From contig NZ_CP015405.2 in assembly GCF_001689125.2 (NCBI RefSeq), positions 3,788,501-3,852,500 of the forward strand: a DNA stretch of 64,000 bases, given 5' to 3'. The stretch is from Blautia pseudococcoides (GTDB taxonomy: Bacteria > Bacillota > Clostridia > Lachnospirales > Lachnospiraceae). The notes beneath the pieces were generated by a model. It saw nothing but the letters and a program-made list of their open reading frames with translations. It made no database searches and was not told where the DNA came from. The translations under genes were made by a program, and so were the position numbers. Of the stretch, positions 39,537 to 48,076 are shown piece by piece. Numbering within the stretch: position 1 is the first letter of the stretch; each line of letters begins with the position of its first letter.

Positions 39537-39603
39537 GTCCCGTATTTAAATCCCCTTTTCTTTAAGTCCGCACTCACCGCATCGGACAATTCATTTTTAG
39601 CCG
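39537..39603 (-). pseudogene. Fragment resembling 3-methyladenine DNA glycosylase I
   Basis: The minus strand reads AKNELSDAVSADLKKRGF then KY, a close match to a C-terminal region of Tag (NELSD...DLKKRGFKF). Upstream and downstream the frame is lost; no other part of the enzyme is recognisable. It is likely a relic in a decayed region (39447-40297). Confidence 0.5.
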
Positions 39604-39645
39604 CCTATTCCAACCGCGTTGTCAATGCCTGATATCTGCGTCAGG

Positions 39646-39720
39646 AGCACGCCTGCAAAACCACGGCCTAGTGCTACGACCAGCTTTGCAGGCAGGGTTC
39701 TGGCGTGGATCGGGCGTGCT
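39646..39720. repeat. Nested inverted repeats
   Basis: AGCACGCC (39646-39653) pairs with GGCGTGCT (39713-39720); GCCTGCAAA (39651-39659) pairs with TTTGCAGGC (39685-39693); CCACG (39661-39665) pairs with CGTGG (39704-39708). The arms overlap, so alternative folds exist. Could be a small mobile repeat or a structured RNA. Confidence 0.5.
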
Positions 39721-40297
39721 GTACCTTTTGATATAAAGTGCTCAGACTGTTGACAAACTACTTTTTAAAATTCACTCCATACATTATACCCAGATGAAAT
39801 TGGAAAAGCCCGCACAAAACATATAGTTTGTACAGGCTAAAGTATCAGCATATTCAGTTGTAAATAATATGCTACTAGGTTGCGTTTGATTTTGTGGTAT
39901 TGTACTTAGAGTGTTCCATAATGCAAGCCCCCTTAAAGCACTTCTTTAAATATCTAAAATCTTGATTTTCCGTAATTATACGGGACACTTGTCCCAACAA
40001 CAGTATTTTTGATGTTCAAAAGTAGGTGTGATATATTTATATTTACTTTAACTTTCCATCGCCAGCCATTAAGTCTGTCATTTCTTCAATTTTTTCAAGC
40101 GGGAACGGTCTGTCACACCGATCAACGATCACAGAAAACTTTTGCCTCATATATTAAACAATCTATTGTTAGATTCTGTTTGATGGTGTTTCCTCCCCGA
40201 CTATAAAGATTTTAAAATATAAATACAATCTTACCATAGACTGGTTAAAAACACAATTATTGTCCTGCACATTTTATTGTAGGCTGATTAATCCTAA
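39721..40297. other. Gene-free AT-rich stretch with weak relics
   Basis: No intact gene. A palindrome GGGACA-CT-TGTCCC is at 39980-39993. On the minus strand 40150-40043 one frame reads RPFPLEKIEEMTDLMAG and ends LK-stop, a possible coding relic of unknown family. Otherwise nothing recognisable. Confidence 0.4.
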
Positions 40298-42370
40298 TCA
40301 TAATACCATCTTCTCCATCCGCCGCAATGACACCCTGTACATCACATACATAAACACTGCCACACCCAGGATCAGCCCCAGTTCCATTACAAATAACCGC
40401 AGTTCTCCCGCATCCAGATGCATGTCATTGAAATAAATCAGCAGCATAGAAAACACCAGCACAATAACACTCCCCGCTGCTGTCGGGTACGTGAAAATTC
40501 TGCGCAGTTGTCTGCGTATGACTCTTTCTATATAATTTCTGTCCGCCCCCAGTCTCCCCAGGTCGCCAAAAAGCTGCCGGTTGTCCATTGCAATGGTCAC
40601 ACTCCTCACGTAGGTCATTACCCCCACAGCGGCAAGGGAAATAACAGCTATATATACGCTCAGAAGCACAAAGACAGCCACCATCTGCATAGCATCCGCC
40701 TTGACCAGGACTTTAAAAAAAGGTGCGTATTTCCAGTCTCCCATAAGGTCCGGATTATCCTCTGAAAGCCCTGCCTTCCCACTGTAAAAATATCCGGTCC
40801 CCTGCTCCACGGCTCGCTCCTCCTCATATGCATCATACAATGCCACATGGTCAGACAGCTCCCCCGCATGAGCAATATATTCATGTTTCAGTTCCCTGGC
40901 AAAATCATATGTGCTGTATACATCCCCCACACAAAAGAAAACCAGTTTCTCTCTGTCCGGCCCGTCAGACGCTCCTGCGAAATTATGGTAATCCTCATCG
41001 GAAAGGATAAAGGTAAAAGGATCACTGGTTTCCGTCAAATTGTCAAACTCCTCTGTTCCCTTATATGACAGTTTTCTGTCCTCCACCCTCAGAAGACAGT
41101 GGGGCTTTACCCATATGGAGGGATGGTATCCGCTGGGAACAATGGTTTTATATTCCCCGGATCTCACTACTGTCTTTCTTCCTGCGATCCTGGAAAAATC
41201 AGAGGCAGAAACAAACGAAACCAGCTTTCTGGAATTTAAATCCACATATTTTCCTCTGTCCGTCAAATCCCGCATTTTATAATCCGTCAGCAGCACAACT
41301 GCCTCTGCCTCCTCATAAGCCTCTATATCCACTTCATATTCCTGAGCAAGTTCAAATATATCATCCTTTGTGACCTGCTTCTCCCCGGAAGGATAATGCA
41401 TGGAGTAATCGTACGGGGCCCCTTCTCCTCCGGCATAGGCAGAGCGGTAATACATGGCTCCCCAGAATGCCGATAAAAGGAGCACGAAAACCAGCAGCGT
41501 GATCACACACATATTTTTCGTGGTCTGCCTGGCTGTAAAACGCATCAGATTAGAAGACACAATATTTTTATAATACTTCTCCGGATTTTTCCCCCTTCCT
41601 GTGCGCCCCACCGCACTCAGCATAAAAAGATAAAGCCCAACAGCGCTGATACCGTAGGTCACATTCCAAAAGGAAGGCATGACAAACAGAAATACCCTCA
41701 TGCAGACTGCCGGTACTGCCATAGCCAGCACCAGGCCTGCAATTATAAGAAAAATACCAACTTTTCCTGTCCAGGGCTTGACCTCTCTTACCATCTCTGT
41801 TTTCCTCTGTGCATTCAATATTTCTATAATATTTACCCGCCGGATAAAACGTATCCCCAAAAAAAAGATACAGAGAACCAGGAAAAGCGCAAATACAATA
41901 CCGACCCCCAGTCCCACCGGGCCCACCCGGTATTTCATCCCCGCCGAAGTGATGATAAGTGCCTCAAATCCGTTCCATATAAGGTAGGAAACCGGAACAG
42001 CCAGCACGATCCCGCAGACCGCGTATCTTATGATCACAATTCCCACCTCCCGGGCAAGGCACTTTCCAAGTTTTCTTTTTTGCTCCCCCAGAGCCAAAAA
42101 TACACCTATTTCCCTGCTCTTGTGACGAAAAAACAAATTTGCCCCATAGAATGTAAAAACCGTACATCCCAAAAATGTGACCCCCATCATGAGCCACGAT
42201 AACTTTCTTGTGTCTCCCCCTTGTGGCAGCAGTTCCTGTACAGTGGGAGAAAAATACATAAATGTAAAGGAAGTCACCAGCAGCACAGAAAGAAAGATGC
42301 ATATGCCTAAAAGGGTATACTGGTTTTTATTTTTACGCCTCAGTTTGCCCATAATTTTATTCATTGTCAT
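40298..42370 (-). CDS. ABC exporter permease, BceB type
   Basis: A 690-residue membrane protein with ten segments: about 17-38, 55-77, 105-130, 148-172, 203-225, 228-252, 288-308, then a large extracytoplasmic domain of about 230 residues, and three more near the end (570-595, 620-645, 655-675). This is BceB/VraG layout, in which the big loop recognises antimicrobial peptides. The two FtsX regions are present (REIGVFLALGEQKRK; DNRQLFGDLGRLGADRNYI). Start ATG 42370 overlaps the ATPase gene by 14 bases with GGGAGGGG upstream. Likely confers resistance to a cell-wall-active peptide. Confidence 0.9.
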   Translation of the reverse strand: MTMNKIMGKLRRKNKNQYTLLGICIFLSVLLVTSFTFMYFSPTVQELLPQGGDTRKLSWLMMGVTFLGCTVFTFYGANLFFRHKSREIGVFLALGEQKRKLGKCLAREVGIVIIRYAVCGIVLAVPVSYLIWNGFEALIITSAGMKYRVGPVGLGVGIVFALFLVLCIFFLGIRFIRRVNIIEILNAQRKTEMVREVKPWTGKVGIFLIIAGLVLAMAVPAVCMRVFLFVMPSFWNVTYGISAVGLYLFMLSAVGRTGRGKNPEKYYKNIVSSNLMRFTARQTTKNMCVITLLVFVLLLSAFWGAMYYRSAYAGGEGAPYDYSMHYPSGEKQVTKDDIFELAQEYEVDIEAYEEAEAVVLLTDYKMRDLTDRGKYVDLNSRKLVSFVSASDFSRIAGRKTVVRSGEYKTIVPSGYHPSIWVKPHCLLRVEDRKLSYKGTEEFDNLTETSDPFTFILSDEDYHNFAGASDGPDREKLVFFCVGDVYSTYDFARELKHEYIAHAGELSDHVALYDAYEEERAVEQGTGYFYSGKAGLSEDNPDLMGDWKYAPFFKVLVKADAMQMVAVFVLLSVYIAVISLAAVGVMTYVRSVTIAMDNRQLFGDLGRLGADRNYIERVIRRQLRRIFTYPTAAGSVIVLVFSMLLIYFNDMHLDAGELRLFVMELGLILGVAVFMYVMYRVSLRRMEKMVL

Positions 42371-43112
42371 TTAATTCCCCTCCCAGTACACGGATCGTAT
42401 CCAAAAGCTCATCCATAAATACTCTCCTGTTTCCCCTGTTTTCCAGAATCCCATTTACCTGCCCGTCCTTCAGAACTACTACCCGGTCGCAGAAGGAGGC
42501 CGCATAGCTGTCATGTGTCACCATAAATATGGTGGCCTGCATAGTATCCCTGGCTTTCAGAAACGCATCAATCACCGCCCTGCAGGATTTGCTGTCCAGG
42601 TTTCCCGTGGGCTCATCCGCCAGGATCACCAGAGGATGGTTCATAAGTGCCCTTGCCACTGCAGTCCGTTGTTTTTCGCCTCCTGATATCTCAGCGGGAT
42701 ACTTCTGCATAATCTTATCAATCCCGAATATCCGGCATATATTTTCCGCCTTGGATTCCATCTGGGCTATAGGCCGCTCATCAATGATCTGAGGAAGACA
42801 GATATTCTCAAACACCGTCAGACCGTCCAGCAGCATAAAATCCTGGAAGACAAAACTCATCTTCCTGTTTCTCACCTTTGCCAGGTCATTTTCATTCAAT
42901 GCGGAGATATCATCCCCTCCCAGAAGAACTGCCCCCTCATCAAAGGGAATAAACCTTGAGATACAGTTCAGAAGTGTTGTCTTCCCGCTCCCGGAGGGCC
43001 CCATGACAGCCACGAATTCCCCCTTATCCACTTCTAATGATATATCCCTGAGAACCGGATATACCTGGTCCCCGGTTCTGTAACTTTTTGATAAATGTTC
43101 CACCTGCAGCAT
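42357..43112 (-). CDS. ABC exporter ATPase, BceA type
   Basis: A 251-residue ATPase. Walker A GPSGSGKTT (38-46), signature ISGGEKQR (142-149) and Walker B LVILADEP (161-168), followed by TGNLDSKS. The C-terminal extension after the H-loop (THDSYAASFCDRVVVLKDG) is usual for BceA. Immediately upstream of its permease. Its promoter faces the broken LytTR two-component genes, 235 bases apart. Confidence 0.93.
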   Translation of the reverse strand: MLQVEHLSKSYRTGDQVYPVLRDISLEVDKGEFVAVMGPSGSGKTTLLNCISRFIPFDEGAVLLGGDDISALNENDLAKVRNRKMSFVFQDFMLLDGLTVFENICLPQIIDERPIAQMESKAENICRIFGIDKIMQKYPAEISGGEKQRTAVARALMNHPLVILADEPTGNLDSKSCRAVIDAFLKARDTMQATIFMVTHDSYAASFCDRVVVLKDGQVNGILENRGNRRVFMDELLDTIRVLGGELNDNE

Positions 43113-43191
43113 AATATTCTCCCTTCACTCACAAATAATCTGTAACTTCTAAGTGCCTTCCCAGTTTCGGCAAGACCCATCATGTATTTAC

Positions 43192-43220
43192 ACTATAAAT
43201 GATAATACAAAAGAGAAAGA
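43192..43220 (-). promoter_or_regulatory. Activator-type promoter for the BceAB-like operon
   Basis: TATAGT at 43192-43197, 17 bases, and a poor -35 TCTTTC on the minus strand; the weak -35 fits a promoter that needs an activator bound at 43235-43266. Confidence 0.5.
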
Positions 43221-43234
43221 ACCTCGCTCTGCTG

Positions 43235-43266
43235 TTTGTAAAGTTTGACATTGATTTTGTAAAGTT
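43235..43266. promoter_or_regulatory. LytTR-type direct-repeat operator
   Basis: TTTGTAAAGTT occurs at 43235-43245 and again at 43256-43266, 21 bases apart (two helical turns), the usual spacing of LytTR sites. It lies 15 bases upstream of the weak -35 of the BceAB-like promoter. Confidence 0.6.
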
Positions 43267-43277
43267 CGCAGAAAGAA

Positions 43278-43306
43278 TCGACAACCGCCCTGACTTCCTG
43301 TAAAAT
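43278..43306 (+). promoter_or_regulatory. Promoter of the LytTR-type regulator
   Basis: TCGACA, a 17-base spacer and TAAAAT on the plus strand, about 40 bases before the regulator start. Confidence 0.5.
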
Positions 43307-43347
43307 GCAGATAGACAGAACATAGGATGTAAAAGGAGTGGAGCAGC

Positions 43348-43683
43348 ATGGTTAAAATAGGGATCTGTGATGATGAGCCGCAGATGATAAAACTTCTCAG
43401 TCAAACACTGGAACAGGTTCTACAGCTTCAGGGCATAGAATATGAGATATGGGAATATGCATCCGGTGAAGAACTCACTGCAGGAATCGCCTGCCTGGAC
43501 ATAGATATCCTTTTTTTAGATATAGAAATGAGGATCCTGGATGGCATAGAGACAGCCAAACGGCTGCGAAAAAAGGGCATGAAGGGTATCAATGCTCTGC
43601 TGCATCCTGCCCAAAAAAGAAGGACGTTTCTTTCATACTCTCATATTTATATCCGGCGTTTTCATTCCAAGTATGGTTATTGA
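43348..43683 (+). pseudogene. Truncated LytTR-type response regulator
   Basis: The first 80 residues are a normal receiver start (KIGICDDEPQ, phosphoacceptor D58 in ILFLDIEM, GIETAKRLRKKG). A receiver needs about 120 residues and a LytTR domain about 100 more, but after residue 80 the frame turns into unrelated text (INALLHPAQKRRTFL) that is the kinase gene in another frame, and it stops at 43683. The conserved Thr and Lys of the receiver and the whole DNA-binding domain are missing. AAAGGAG precedes the ATG. An internal deletion joining regulator and kinase near 43586 explains this. Confidence 0.75.
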
Positions 43684-44800
43684 CCCCAACGACATGTTTA
43701 ATGTGACTCTGGCTTTCATCTGGCTGCTGCTGTTAATGCTCCTGTGTTTTAAAGGCTCCGTGATTTCCAAACTCTCCGTGACAGCAGTTATCTATCCCCT
43801 GATCATTGCCCTGAATTTTCTCATATCAGAACTTTCATTAAGTATCTGGCTTGCAGGCGGAAAAACCTTCGTTCTGGATATGAGTGTCAGTTTAGCAGAC
43901 GGCTTTATCCATATTCTCTTCTGGTATATGATCTACAGGACATTTGTCAGCAAAGTCCGCCAGGCCAGCAGACTGTACAGCCAAAACACTTGGCTTCTCC
44001 TGGGGATCATCTGCCTTGCCTCCCTTGTCAGTATTACGGTGTGTATCTATTACACCCCTGAGGAGACTTACAAAATATGGCCCTGTGCAGTGGCCTGTAT
44101 GGTGACCAATATTGGCAGCCTCTATCTCGCGGGATACTTTGTAAACGCCATCCAGCATGAGACGGAGCAGAGCAGCTTAAAACTCCAGCGCGTATATTAT
44201 GAAGAGCTGGAGCGGAACCAGGCAGAAATACGCAGGTTCCGTCACGATATGAATCATCATCTGATGATCATAAGGGACTTATTTGACCAGGGCGATAAGG
44301 ACGCCGCACATGCATACTTCCGGGAATTAGAATCCCAGATAGCCCCTCAAAACCGGTGCTTCTGCAAAAACAGTGTCTTAAACGCCGTGTTAAATTCCAA
44401 ATACAACAAGGCAAAGGACTGCAGCATTGACTGCTTTTTCCGCATTGATCTGCCGGAATTCACCACCATTGACCAGGTTAGCCTGTGCTCCATATTTGCC
44501 AACACTCTGGACAACGCCATTGAAGCCTCCCTCAAAATACCGGAACCGGAAAAGCGGAAGCTTTCCCTCAAAGCCAGAATTGCAGAAAACGGATTTTTTA
44601 GTTATGAGATTAAGAATGCAAAGATAAATGCAGTCACAATAGAAAAAGGAAAATACATTTCAGATAAGAAAAACAAGTCAGAACACGGCCTTGGCCTCAC
44701 CAGTCTGCAGAGAACCGTTGAAAAATATAACGGAACAATCAGTATCTCTTATGACGAAACATCCTTCACAGTAGTCATCCTGATTGGATATGCCCTGTAG
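43592..44800 (+). pseudogene. GHKL histidine kinase, probably N-terminally truncated
   Basis: The kinase frame is open from 43592, overlapping the truncated regulator by 92 bases in another frame. It shows five or so membrane segments (about 38-52, 61-79, 102-116, 134-152, 165-185), the H-box RRFRHDMNHHLMI (His218), the N-box NTLDNAIEAS and GLGLTSLQ, so the catalytic half is intact. The family normally begins with another membrane segment, missing here, and no ribosome site precedes the ATG. It may still be made by readthrough coupling, but it has lost its regulator. Confidence 0.65.
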
Positions 44801-44802
44801 GA

Positions 44803-45042
44803 TCACATACGGCTGCAGGGCATTGCCCCCCAGCCGTCAAATTTCTGTATATCCGGACCCGCATACAGCGCACCTTGCGCTGAACTCCGCCTGTTCCACT
44901 GCTCCGCATCCGCCCGCAGCCTTTCGATCACACTGTCCTTCTGCGTCATCTGATAAATAGCAGGGGGAACTATAATGCACACTGCCATTAAGAGGCAGGC
45001 CCGCTGCCATGGACAGCAGGATAGACAATCCCCCGTATCCAA
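44803..45042 (-). pseudogene. Possible relic of a membrane protein
   Basis: The minus strand downstream of mutS2 reads a hydrophobic stretch (LLMAVCIIVPPAIYQM) followed by DSVIERLRADAEQWNRRSS and QKFDGWGAMP. The hydrophobic start seems to continue in a second frame (SILLSMAAGLP), suggesting a frameshift and loss of the N-terminus. Family not recognised; chance is possible. Confidence 0.3.
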
Positions 45043-45085
45043 CTCCCGGCGCTTTTACTTTACTTGGAATATATCAGATCTCCCT

Positions 45086-47005
45086 TTATTCCTCCACTTC
45101 TATCTCCAGGCCCTCCATGTGATGTTTTCCCATACGGTGCCGTGCCTTTCTGACCTCCACGGTGTCAAAAATGATGGAGAAATCATAATCTTCCGGGTAA
45201 AGTTCAGCAGCGGCCACCTTTAGTTTCAGCCGTTTATGGCTGAGGAGGATCTTCTCATTTCTGAGCTGTACCAATACATTTCCATTCTTATCTGCAGGTT
45301 TGACCACAATACCGATTTTTTCATCCGGCAGTATGGTCACACTGTCCCCTCTTGTGAATTTCCGCACTGTATCCATGGTATCCTTGATGACGGCCGCCTT
45401 TTCAATACGAGGTGCATGTATTCTCTCCAGCTTCCTGCTTCCTCCCTGCAGTTTCATGCTGCGGATCAGGGATTCACTCTTTTCTCCATATGCTTCCCTG
45501 GCTGCCGACACCAGCATTTTATCCGGAAATCCCAGTCGTTTGGCAATGTACAGGGCACAGCTCTCCCCCGCCTCTCCCACTCTCAGCCGGTACAGAGGCT
45601 TCAGACTGTCCCGGTCAAACTCCATCCTGGCATTTTGTACATCCTCATACCTGTCCGCATACTCCTTCACTTCCGGATAGTGGGTAGTGACCAGGAAAAG
45701 GGCACCGCTTTTTCGCAGCTCCTCCAATATGGAAATGGCAATCCCCATTCCCTCCTGGGGGTCCGTACCGGAACCCAGCTCATCCATGATCACAAGGCTG
45801 TCCGGTCTTACCCGCCTCAGAATATCCAGCACGTTCTTAATATGGGCGGAAAACGTTGACAGATTATCTGAAATATTCTGCCCGTCACCGATATCGCATA
45901 GAATCTGGTTCTGCATACAAATATCTGCCTCACTACAGGGCACATGCAGGCCAGAACACGCCATAGCACTCATAAGTGCCACGGTTTTGATGGCAACGGT
46001 TTTACCTCCTGTGTTAGGACCAGTGATGATAACTCCCCGGATCCCTCTGCCAATCTGAAAATCCAGAGGCACACAACTCTCCCTTTCCAGCATTGGGTGT
46101 CTGGCGCCTTTCAGCTCCATGTATTGTTCCAGGTTGATCTTTGGCTCAGTCCCATCCATCTCCAGACTCAGCTTCCCCTTGGCAAACATAAAGTCCAGCT
46201 TTTCAATGACCCGGATATCCTCCAGCAGCTCTGTCTCCCTCTCAGCCGTCATATTGGTGAGGGTGTATAGTATTTTACGCTCCTCAGCATCCTCCTCTAT
46301 TTTGTATATTTCCAATTCCTCCCTGAGGTTGGCCACAGCCTCAGGCTCCATGAACAGCGTGGAGCCCGTGGATGACTGTTCCACCACAGTGCCCGGGACC
46401 ATGGATCTGCATTCTTTTTTCACGGGGATACAAAATCTCCCGTTTCTGGTGACTACAAAGGAATCATTCAAATACTGTTTGTTCGTTCTCAAAGCCCGCT
46501 CTGCTCTTTCACTTACTTTCTCCTCCAGAAACTGGATCTGTTTCCTGACGTCTTTTAAATAAGCGGAAGCATAGTCATCTACTCTTCCGTTTCTGATGCA
46601 GCGCTCTATTTCCTCCTGCAGTTCCTCCGGAAAAATCAGATTCCGGTTATAGAAAGCAAGGCTGATCCGCCCCTCCTCCCCTCTCTGCAAATAGGATTTC
46701 AGCCGCCGCACAGCGATCAAGAACATGCCCATCTCCTCAATCTGCTCCGGCATAAGCATATTACCCTGTACTGCCTTCTGCAGGTACTCCTCCACATGTT
46801 CCATAGCTGGAATGGGGGGAGTCCCTGACAATTCCAACATAGCTCTGGCCTGGGTCGTATCGCGAAGCTGCTTTCTCAAATCTGCCTCTGACAGGATCGG
46901 CCGCATTCCCAAAATTCTCTCTCCCGCCTTTTCTGTGGAAGTACATTGTTTCAATTTTTCTAATATATTATAATATCCGATTGTTTCTAACGATTTATTA
47001 CTCAT
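45086..47005 (-). CDS. MutS2-like ATPase lacking the Smr domain
   Basis: A 639-residue cytoplasmic protein, about 150 residues shorter than typical MutS2. The N-terminal core and lever (about 1-300) are followed by the ABC-type ATPase: Walker A TGPNTGGKT (328-336), the DELGSGTDPQEG Walker B region near 408-420, and TTHYPEVKEYA. A KOW-like segment (GDSVTILPDEKIGIV) lies near 550. The C-terminal Smr nuclease domain is absent. ATG 47005 has AGAGG upstream; the frame is open to 47110 across the leader terminator. MutS2 acts on collided ribosomes or branched DNA; without Smr it may only bind or split. Confidence 0.88.
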   Translation of the reverse strand: MSNKSLETIGYYNILEKLKQCTSTEKAGERILGMRPILSEADLRKQLRDTTQARAMLELSGTPPIPAMEHVEEYLQKAVQGNMLMPEQIEEMGMFLIAVRRLKSYLQRGEEGRISLAFYNRNLIFPEELQEEIERCIRNGRVDDYASAYLKDVRKQIQFLEEKVSERAERALRTNKQYLNDSFVVTRNGRFCIPVKKECRSMVPGTVVEQSSTGSTLFMEPEAVANLREELEIYKIEEDAEERKILYTLTNMTAERETELLEDIRVIEKLDFMFAKGKLSLEMDGTEPKINLEQYMELKGARHPMLERESCVPLDFQIGRGIRGVIITGPNTGGKTVAIKTVALMSAMACSGLHVPCSEADICMQNQILCDIGDGQNISDNLSTFSAHIKNVLDILRRVRPDSLVIMDELGSGTDPQEGMGIAISILEELRKSGALFLVTTHYPEVKEYADRYEDVQNARMEFDRDSLKPLYRLRVGEAGESCALYIAKRLGFPDKMLVSAAREAYGEKSESLIRSMKLQGGSRKLERIHAPRIEKAAVIKDTMDTVRKFTRGDSVTILPDEKIGIVVKPADKNGNVLVQLRNEKILLSHKRLKLKVAAAELYPEDYDFSIIFDTVEVRKARHRMGKHHMEGLEIEVEE

Positions 47006-47018
47006 GATTTTTCCTCTC

Positions 47019-47072
47019 AAAAAAAATAACCACAGATACATACGCCCCGAACGGGTATACGACTTCTGTGGT
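47019..47072 (-). terminator. Intrinsic terminator in the mutS2 leader
   Basis: On the minus strand ACCACAGA (47072-47065) pairs with TCTGTGGT, with an inner CCCG-TT-CGGG stem, followed by TATTTTTTTT and then directly by the mutS2 ribosome site. It can act as an attenuator. Confidence 0.75.
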
Positions 47073-47486
47073 CTTCCATGAGAAGAAAACAAACGGAGGT
47101 ACAGAAACAATCCCCCTGCCCAAAACAGCGGAGTAATTGTATTCTTCCATTCATTCCAATATATTTGAAGTGTATGATAAGGGTTCGTAAGCGAATGTAT
47201 CAGCCATCAAGGTACACTGATACAAGGATAGGATATCTGAAAAAACGATATACTATCCCTACAAACTATTCGATTATTCTGTAATCTCCACTACGGAAAC
47301 CCTCAGCACAAAGACACCTCATTTCTTAACTATTATGTAACTGTTCCTCGTCTTCAGCATTACGGGCAAACCCCATGCAGAATCGCCTTAGGCCGCAAAA
47401 TTTCACCTGGCTGCTGAACACCTTCTTACAGTCAGCGCAGAACACGCAGACATGCTGAATAGTTACACTTTGTTTATTCCTCTTGC
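47073..47486 (-). other. Long structured leader upstream of mutS2 (no gene)
   Basis: About 410 bases between a consensus promoter and the leader terminator. It contains repeat copy B and two hairpins: GGATAGGATATC / GATATACTATCC (47226-47258, one mismatch) and GTATCAG / CTGATAC (47197-47223). No known riboswitch or T-box motif was recognised. A short frame ending VSVVEITE (near 47284) may be a relic of a gene tail. Confidence 0.45.
47337..47466 (+). repeat. Dispersed intergenic repeat, copy B
   Basis: A 130-base unit with near-perfect inverted ends GTAACTGTTC and GAATAGTTAC (one mismatch after pairing). It shares seven ordered blocks with copy A at 24700-24822. Looks like a small non-coding mobile repeat. 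Confidence 0.7.
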
Positions 47487-47515
47487 ATTATAACCGCTAA
47501 CTACAACTTTGTCAA
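47487..47515 (-). promoter_or_regulatory. Consensus promoter starting at the fmdE-like stop codon
   Basis: TTGACA, a 17-base spacer and TATAAT on the minus strand, a full consensus match. The -35 overlaps the stop codon of the FmdE-like gene; transcription would start near 47480. Confidence 0.85.
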
Positions 47516-48057
47516 ACCTGAAATCTGTTGTAATCATGAAAACAATCCCTGCATAGAATTTCTTCTCCCTGAAGGCGCATCATATTTTCCGATGCAGTCT
47601 CCCCACAGCGGGAGCAGGAAATGGATTTAAAGATCCTGGCTTTCTCAGGCAAAGGAATCCTTGTCTCCTTTACATCGAACATCTCCTTCGGACTGCAGGC
47701 CTGATAATACCGGAACGATTCCCCTTTGCTGAGCCCCTCAGGACGGGGCTTCAGCACCAGCCGCACGGATTTGCCTGTGCTTCTGTTATAGAACGAAAAA
47801 GCCTGTTTTCCACACATGTGGAAGAGCAGATTGCCCTTTCCCACACTGCAGCCCAATATCACCTGAATGGCGTCCACGCCGCAGGCATCATTTTCTGAAA
47901 TGCATACAAGCTGTTCATCTTCTGAGACACAGCATCCGTCTCCTGTCTTTAAATCTAAAAGTTCAACAGCATAAAGTGCTGCCTTATAGCCAATGGTCAG
48001 TCCACCGCACGCATGGCCATGGAATTCCACACACTTTTCCCAAATTTTATCTCTCAT
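47512..48057 (-). CDS. FmdE/FwdE-family protein with C-terminal zinc ribbon
   Basis: A 181-residue protein. The FmdE domain has CVEFHGHACGGLTIGYKAA (9-27) with His13, His15 and Cys17, plus Cys-rich segments (GCCVSEDEQL, ISENDACGVDAIQ). A four-cysteine ribbon follows (Cys148, Cys151, Cys169, Cys172). In methanogens the family is linked to formylmethanofuran dehydrogenase, but in fermenting Firmicutes it stands alone, probably in molybdenum or tungsten or formate metabolism. AAAGGGGCGG precedes the ATG; the MFS transporter gene is 19 bases upstream. Confidence 0.87.
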   Translation of the reverse strand: MRDKIWEKCVEFHGHACGGLTIGYKAALYAVELLDLKTGDGCCVSEDEQLVCISENDACGVDAIQVILGCSVGKGNLLFHMCGKQAFSFYNRSTGKSVRLVLKPRPEGLSKGESFRYYQACSPKEMFDVKETRIPLPEKARIFKSISCSRCGETASENMMRLQGEEILCRDCFHDYNRFQV

Positions 48058-48076
48058 TGCCGCCCCTTTCCCTGTC

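Noticed and set aside
46998..47151. 51-codon frame in the mutS2 leader ending over the mutS2 start
   Set aside because: It runs through the leader terminator and has a poor ribosome site; likely chance, though a leader peptide is not excluded.
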